Assembly: GCA_039177555.1 (NCBI GenBank)
Contig: JBCDFV010000003.1
Location: 62,001-126,000 of the forward strand
Length of the DNA stretch: 64,000 bases
Source: JANQGH01 sp039177555
GTDB taxonomy: Bacteria; Pseudomonadota; Alphaproteobacteria; DSM-16000; Inquilinaceae
Reading direction: 5' to 3'
Shown: positions 61,065 to 64,000 of the stretch, piece after piece
Position numbering within the stretch: the stretch's first letter is position 1
Layout of the letters: each line of letters begins with the position of its first letter
Notes under the pieces: generated by a model
Database searches by the model: none
Told to the model about the DNA's origin: nothing
What the model saw: the letters and a program-made list of their open reading frames with translations, nothing else
Program-made: the position numbers and the translations under genes

Positions 61065-63224
61065 GTGGAACGGTCGTTCAAGAGCGAGGTCGACCTGCTG
61101 CGGCAGGGCGACGGTGAGGTGTTCGAGGGTGAGGGCATTCTGGCCATCACCAAAGGGCTTTTGCAGGCCGGCGTCGGCTATGTCACCGGCTATCAGGGGG
61201 CGCCGGTCAGCCATCTGATGGATGTGCTGTCGGACGCCAAGGGGTTGCTGGACGAGTTGGGCGTGCAGTACCAGCCGGCGGCCAACGAGGCGGCGGCGGC
61301 GGCCATGCTGGCGGCCTCGATCAACTATCCCCTGCGTGGTGCCGCGGTTTGGAAGTCCGTCGTCGGCACCAACGTGGCGTCCGACGCCCTGTCCAACATC
61401 GCCTCGGCCGGCGTGAAGGGCGGCGCGCTGATCATCATCGGCGAGGATTACGGCGAGGGCGCCTCGATCATTCAGGAGCGCAGCCACGCCTTCGCCATGA
61501 AATCCTCCATGTGGCTGATGGACCCGCGGCCCGACCATGAACGCATGGTCGACCTGATCGACAAGGGGTTCGAGCTGTCGGAGGCGTCCAACACGCCGGT
61601 GATGATGGAGTTTCGCATCCGCGCCTGCCATCTGCGCGGTCGCTTCACGGCCAAGGACAATCGCAAGCCGACCCATTCGCGCCTGAACCCGCTGACCGAG
61701 CCGGACTTCGACTATAACCGGATCTGCCTGCCGCCCTCGACCTATTTGCAAGAGCGGCACAAGGTCGATGTGCGCCTGCCGGCCGCGCGCCAGTTCATCA
61801 AAGAACACCGGCTAAACGAGATCATGGACGGCCCGCGCGACGAGATCGGCATCATCGTCCAGGGCGGGCACTACAACAGCGTGCTGCGCGGGCTGCAACA
61901 ACTTGGCCTGGCCGACGCGTTCGGGGCCAGCCAGGTGCCGATTTACTGCCTGAACGTGACCTATCCGCTGGTGCCGGAAGAAGTCACCGCCTTCGCCGCC
62001 GGCAAGCGGGCCATCCTGGTCGTGGAAGAGGGCAATCCGGATTATCTGGAACAGGCCATCAATGCGGAGTTGCGCAAGGCCGACCTGCAGACCACCGTTA
62101 TCGGCAAGGCCGTACTGCCCATGGCGGGCGAGTACACGGCCGAGGTGGTGCTGAACGGTCTGGTCGGGTTCCTGGAAGGCGCCGTGCCGACCGGCGTGGA
62201 TCTCGCCGGCCTGGCGAATGAGCAGACGCGCGTCCAGGATTTGAAGGACCGTGCCGGCGCCCTGATCGGCGCACCCGTACCCAAACGGCCGCCGGGCTTT
62301 TGCGTCGGCTGTCCCGAACGGCCGGTGTTCAGCGCCATGAAGCTGGTAGAACGACAGGTCGGCAAGCTGCACGTTTCCGCCGACATCGGCTGCCATAGCT
62401 TCTCGACCCTGCCGCCCTTCAACATCGGCAATACCATCGTCGGCTATGGCCTGGGCCTGTCCAGCGCCTCGGCCATCGGGCCGGCGTTCGGCGACAAGCG
62501 CACGATCACGGTCATGGGCGATGGCGGGTTCTGGCACAACGGCCTGACCTCCGGCGTCGGCCAGGCCGTCTTCAACAAGGAAGACGGCGTGCTGGTGATC
62601 ATGAACAACGGCTACACCTCCGCCACCGGCCAGCAGGACATCCCGTCCAGCAAGGGGCCGGACGGCGCGCCGATGGCCATGTCGATCAAGCGGGCGCTGA
62701 AGACCATGGGCGTCAAACGTGTCAGCCTGCGCAGCACCTACGGCGTCGGGCCGATGGTCAAGGCGTTGCGCCGGGCAGTGACGACCAAGGACAAGGGCCT
62801 GCAGGTGATCATCGCCGACGGCGAATGCCAGTTGGCGCGCCAGCGGCGGATCAAGCCGGCACGACGCAAGGCGCTGGCGGAAGGCAAGCGGGTCGTGCGC
62901 ACGCGCTACGGCGTCGACGAGGCGACCTGCACGGGCGACCATTCCTGCATCCGCCTGTCCGGCTGCCCGTCCTTGACCATCAAGGAGAACCCGGACCCGC
63001 TGCGCGACGACCCGGTGGCGTCCGTGAACAATGACTGCGTCGGCTGCGGCCTGTGCGGCGAGGTGGCGGACGCCGCCGTGCTTTGCCCTTCCTTCTACCG
63101 CGCGGACATCGTCAGCAATCCCAATGGCTGGGACCGTGCGATCGACTCGGTACGGCGGGGCTGGATCGGCCTGCTGCAGCGCCTGGCCCGGCCGCGCCAC
63201 CAGTTGGCGCAGCCCGCCGAATAG
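61065..63224 (+). CDS. iorA: Indolepyruvate:ferredoxin oxidoreductase, alpha subunit (IorA)
   Basis: 719 residues, GTG start. The pyrimidine-binding N-terminal region has GYVTGYQGAPVSHLMDVL; the TPP-binding PP domain has HSFSTLPP, GDGGFWHNGLTSG and NNGYTSATGQQD. At the C-terminus are Fe-S ligands in CTGDHSCIRLSGCPSL and DCVGCGLCGEVADAAVLCPSF. The enzyme oxidatively decarboxylates arylpyruvates from aromatic amino acid degradation with ferredoxin as acceptor. It continues into iorB after 2 bases. Confidence 0.94.
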   Translation: MERSFKSEVDLLRQGDGEVFEGEGILAITKGLLQAGVGYVTGYQGAPVSHLMDVLSDAKGLLDELGVQYQPAANEAAAAAMLAASINYPLRGAAVWKSVVGTNVASDALSNIASAGVKGGALIIIGEDYGEGASIIQERSHAFAMKSSMWLMDPRPDHERMVDLIDKGFELSEASNTPVMMEFRIRACHLRGRFTAKDNRKPTHSRLNPLTEPDFDYNRICLPPSTYLQERHKVDVRLPAARQFIKEHRLNEIMDGPRDEIGIIVQGGHYNSVLRGLQQLGLADAFGASQVPIYCLNVTYPLVPEEVTAFAAGKRAILVVEEGNPDYLEQAINAELRKADLQTTVIGKAVLPMAGEYTAEVVLNGLVGFLEGAVPTGVDLAGLANEQTRVQDLKDRAGALIGAPVPKRPPGFCVGCPERPVFSAMKLVERQVGKLHVSADIGCHSFSTLPPFNIGNTIVGYGLGLSSASAIGPAFGDKRTITVMGDGGFWHNGLTSGVGQAVFNKEDGVLVIMNNGYTSATGQQDIPSSKGPDGAPMAMSIKRALKTMGVKRVSLRSTYGVGPMVKALRRAVTTKDKGLQVIIADGECQLARQRRIKPARRKALAEGKRVVRTRYGVDEATCTGDHSCIRLSGCPSLTIKENPDPLRDDPVASVNNDCVGCGLCGEVADAAVLCPSFYRADIVSNPNGWDRAIDSVRRGWIGLLQRLARPRHQLAQPAE

Positions 63225-63226
63225 CG

Positions 63227-64000
63227 ATGTCGGACGACGCCCAGCCGATCTCGATCCTGATCGCCGCGCTCGGCGGCGAGGGCGGCGGCGTGCTGACCGG
63301 CTGGCTGGTCGATGCGGCGATGCGGTCCGACCTGCCGGTGCAAAGCATCTCGACGCCGGGCGTTGCCCAGCGCACCGGTGCTACGACCTACTATGTCGAG
63401 ATCTATCCTGAGACCAACGCCTCGCTCGACGGCAAGCGGCCGGTGCTGGCGCTCTATCCCAGCCCAGGCGCGGTCGACATCATGGTGGCGTCGGAGCTGA
63501 TCGAGGCCGGGCGGGCGCTGGAAAACGGCTACATCGCGCCGGACCGCACCACCCTGATCGCCGCGACCCACCGGGTCTATGCCGTGGCGGAGAAGTCCGC
63601 CATGGCCGACGGACGGTTCGACGAACAGCGCGTGCTGCGCGCCGCGCGTGAGATGCCGCAGCGGGCGATCCTGATGGACCTGACCCGCAATCCGGAAACG
63701 CGCTCACTTATCTTGAACTCGGTGCTGCTGGGGGCGATTGCCGGCAGCGAGCGGCTGCCGATCGACACCGAGACCTTCCGCGACGCCATCCGCCATGCCG
63801 GCAAGATGGTCGACGCCAATTTGACCGCCTTCGAATACGGCCTCAGCCTCGCACGCGGCGCCATACGGCAGGCTGAGCCCGAACCTGAGCTCGAACCGCC
63901 CGCGATTGCTCCGCGCGGCCTGCAGGCGCTCGTCAGCGATGCCGCGCACAGTTTTCCCGCCGACGCCCTGACGGTGGTCGAACTGGGGCTGGAGCGCACG
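63227..64000 (+). CDS. Indolepyruvate oxidoreductase beta subunit (IorB), truncated by window end
   Basis: The first 258 codons are present and open to the edge. The N-terminus ISILIAALGGEGGGVLTGWLVDAAM and SISTPGVAQRTGATTYYVEIY are the gamma-type domain of ketoacid oxidoreductases, and YPSPGAVDIMVASELIEAGRAL continues it. In proteobacteria this gene encodes a protein roughly twice this length. Together with iorA it forms the catalytic complex. The ATG at 63227 is 3 bases after the iorA stop. Confidence 0.9.
   Translation, partial: MSDDAQPISILIAALGGEGGGVLTGWLVDAAMRSDLPVQSISTPGVAQRTGATTYYVEIYPETNASLDGKRPVLALYPSPGAVDIMVASELIEAGRALENGYIAPDRTTLIAATHRVYAVAEKSAMADGRFDEQRVLRAAREMPQRAILMDLTRNPETRSLILNSVLLGAIAGSERLPIDTETFRDAIRHAGKMVDANLTAFEYGLSLARGAIRQAEPEPELEPPAIAPRGLQALVSDAAHSFPADALTVVELGLERT

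Overview
The window is GC-rich chromosomal DNA from an alphaproteobacterium, most likely a Rhodospirillales-type marine or soil heterotroph. The evidence is gene content. It has an SRP RNA directly upstream of dnaX-ybaB-recR, a def-fmt-truA block facing dapD-dapE, a membrane-anchored CycM-type cytochrome c, an HisN-type phosphatase, a stand-alone ACT-domain prephenate dehydratase next to kdsB, and an RmuC gene. I found no tRNA, rRNA, CRISPR array, transposase or phage integrase. Most of the window is dense housekeeping and transport genes, with many 1-4 base stop/start overlaps.

Layout, left to right. 1-2873: the 5' part of a molybdopterin oxidoreductase (SoeA-like) that runs off the left edge. 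3.1-6.1 kb: an MFS exporter, a small polytopic protein and an orphan TAXI-type binding protein. 6.1-12 kb: metabolic singletons (FAD oxidoreductase, GST, M17 aminopeptidase, NlpC/P60 hydrolase, hydroxyacid dehydrogenase) and a transglutaminase-fold protein whose nucleophile is serine. 12.4-19.4 kb: a LacI-regulated operon of inositol-phosphatase-like enzyme, ABC importer and glycerophosphodiesterase, preceded by two clear operators. 19.5-23.3 kb: a CHASE2 adenylate cyclase divergent from a secreted FecR-domain protein with a DDDPP repeat tail. 23.5-31.3 kb: a Yej-type oligopeptide importer with two tandem binding proteins. 31.4-36.4 kb: hisN, cycM, kdsB, pheA, a GNAT gene and nudC. 36.5-41.4 kb: ffs, dnaX, ybaB, recR, a GT-A-like protein and rmuC. 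41.5-47.1 kb: def-fmt-truA converging on HAD phosphatase-dapD-dapE-Yip1-like.

47.2-52.1 kb is the most unusual part: six co-directional genes of unrecognised overall function. One encodes an M15 peptidase with a peptidoglycan-binding domain. Five encode proteins that I align by eye to one short shared module (a [D/S]GD-type turn, then about 23 residues later a helix with an A/T-H-x-E-x-V pattern in the clearest members). None has an obvious Sec signal peptide. I regard this as the best candidate for an undescribed envelope or particle-associated system.

52.3-59.4 kb: a small basic protein behind a consensus sigma-70 promoter and a 15-bp leader hairpin, a ZIP transporter, a P-loop protein lacking the Walker A lysine, murI, a Bcr/CflA exporter followed by a kinase and two methyltransferases, and a small membrane protein/XRE repressor pair with a palindrome on its own promoter. 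59.4-64 kb: a small exported protein, an orphan HicA-like toxin, a VOC protein, and iorA with the start of iorB (indolepyruvate:ferredoxin oxidoreductase), cut by the right edge.
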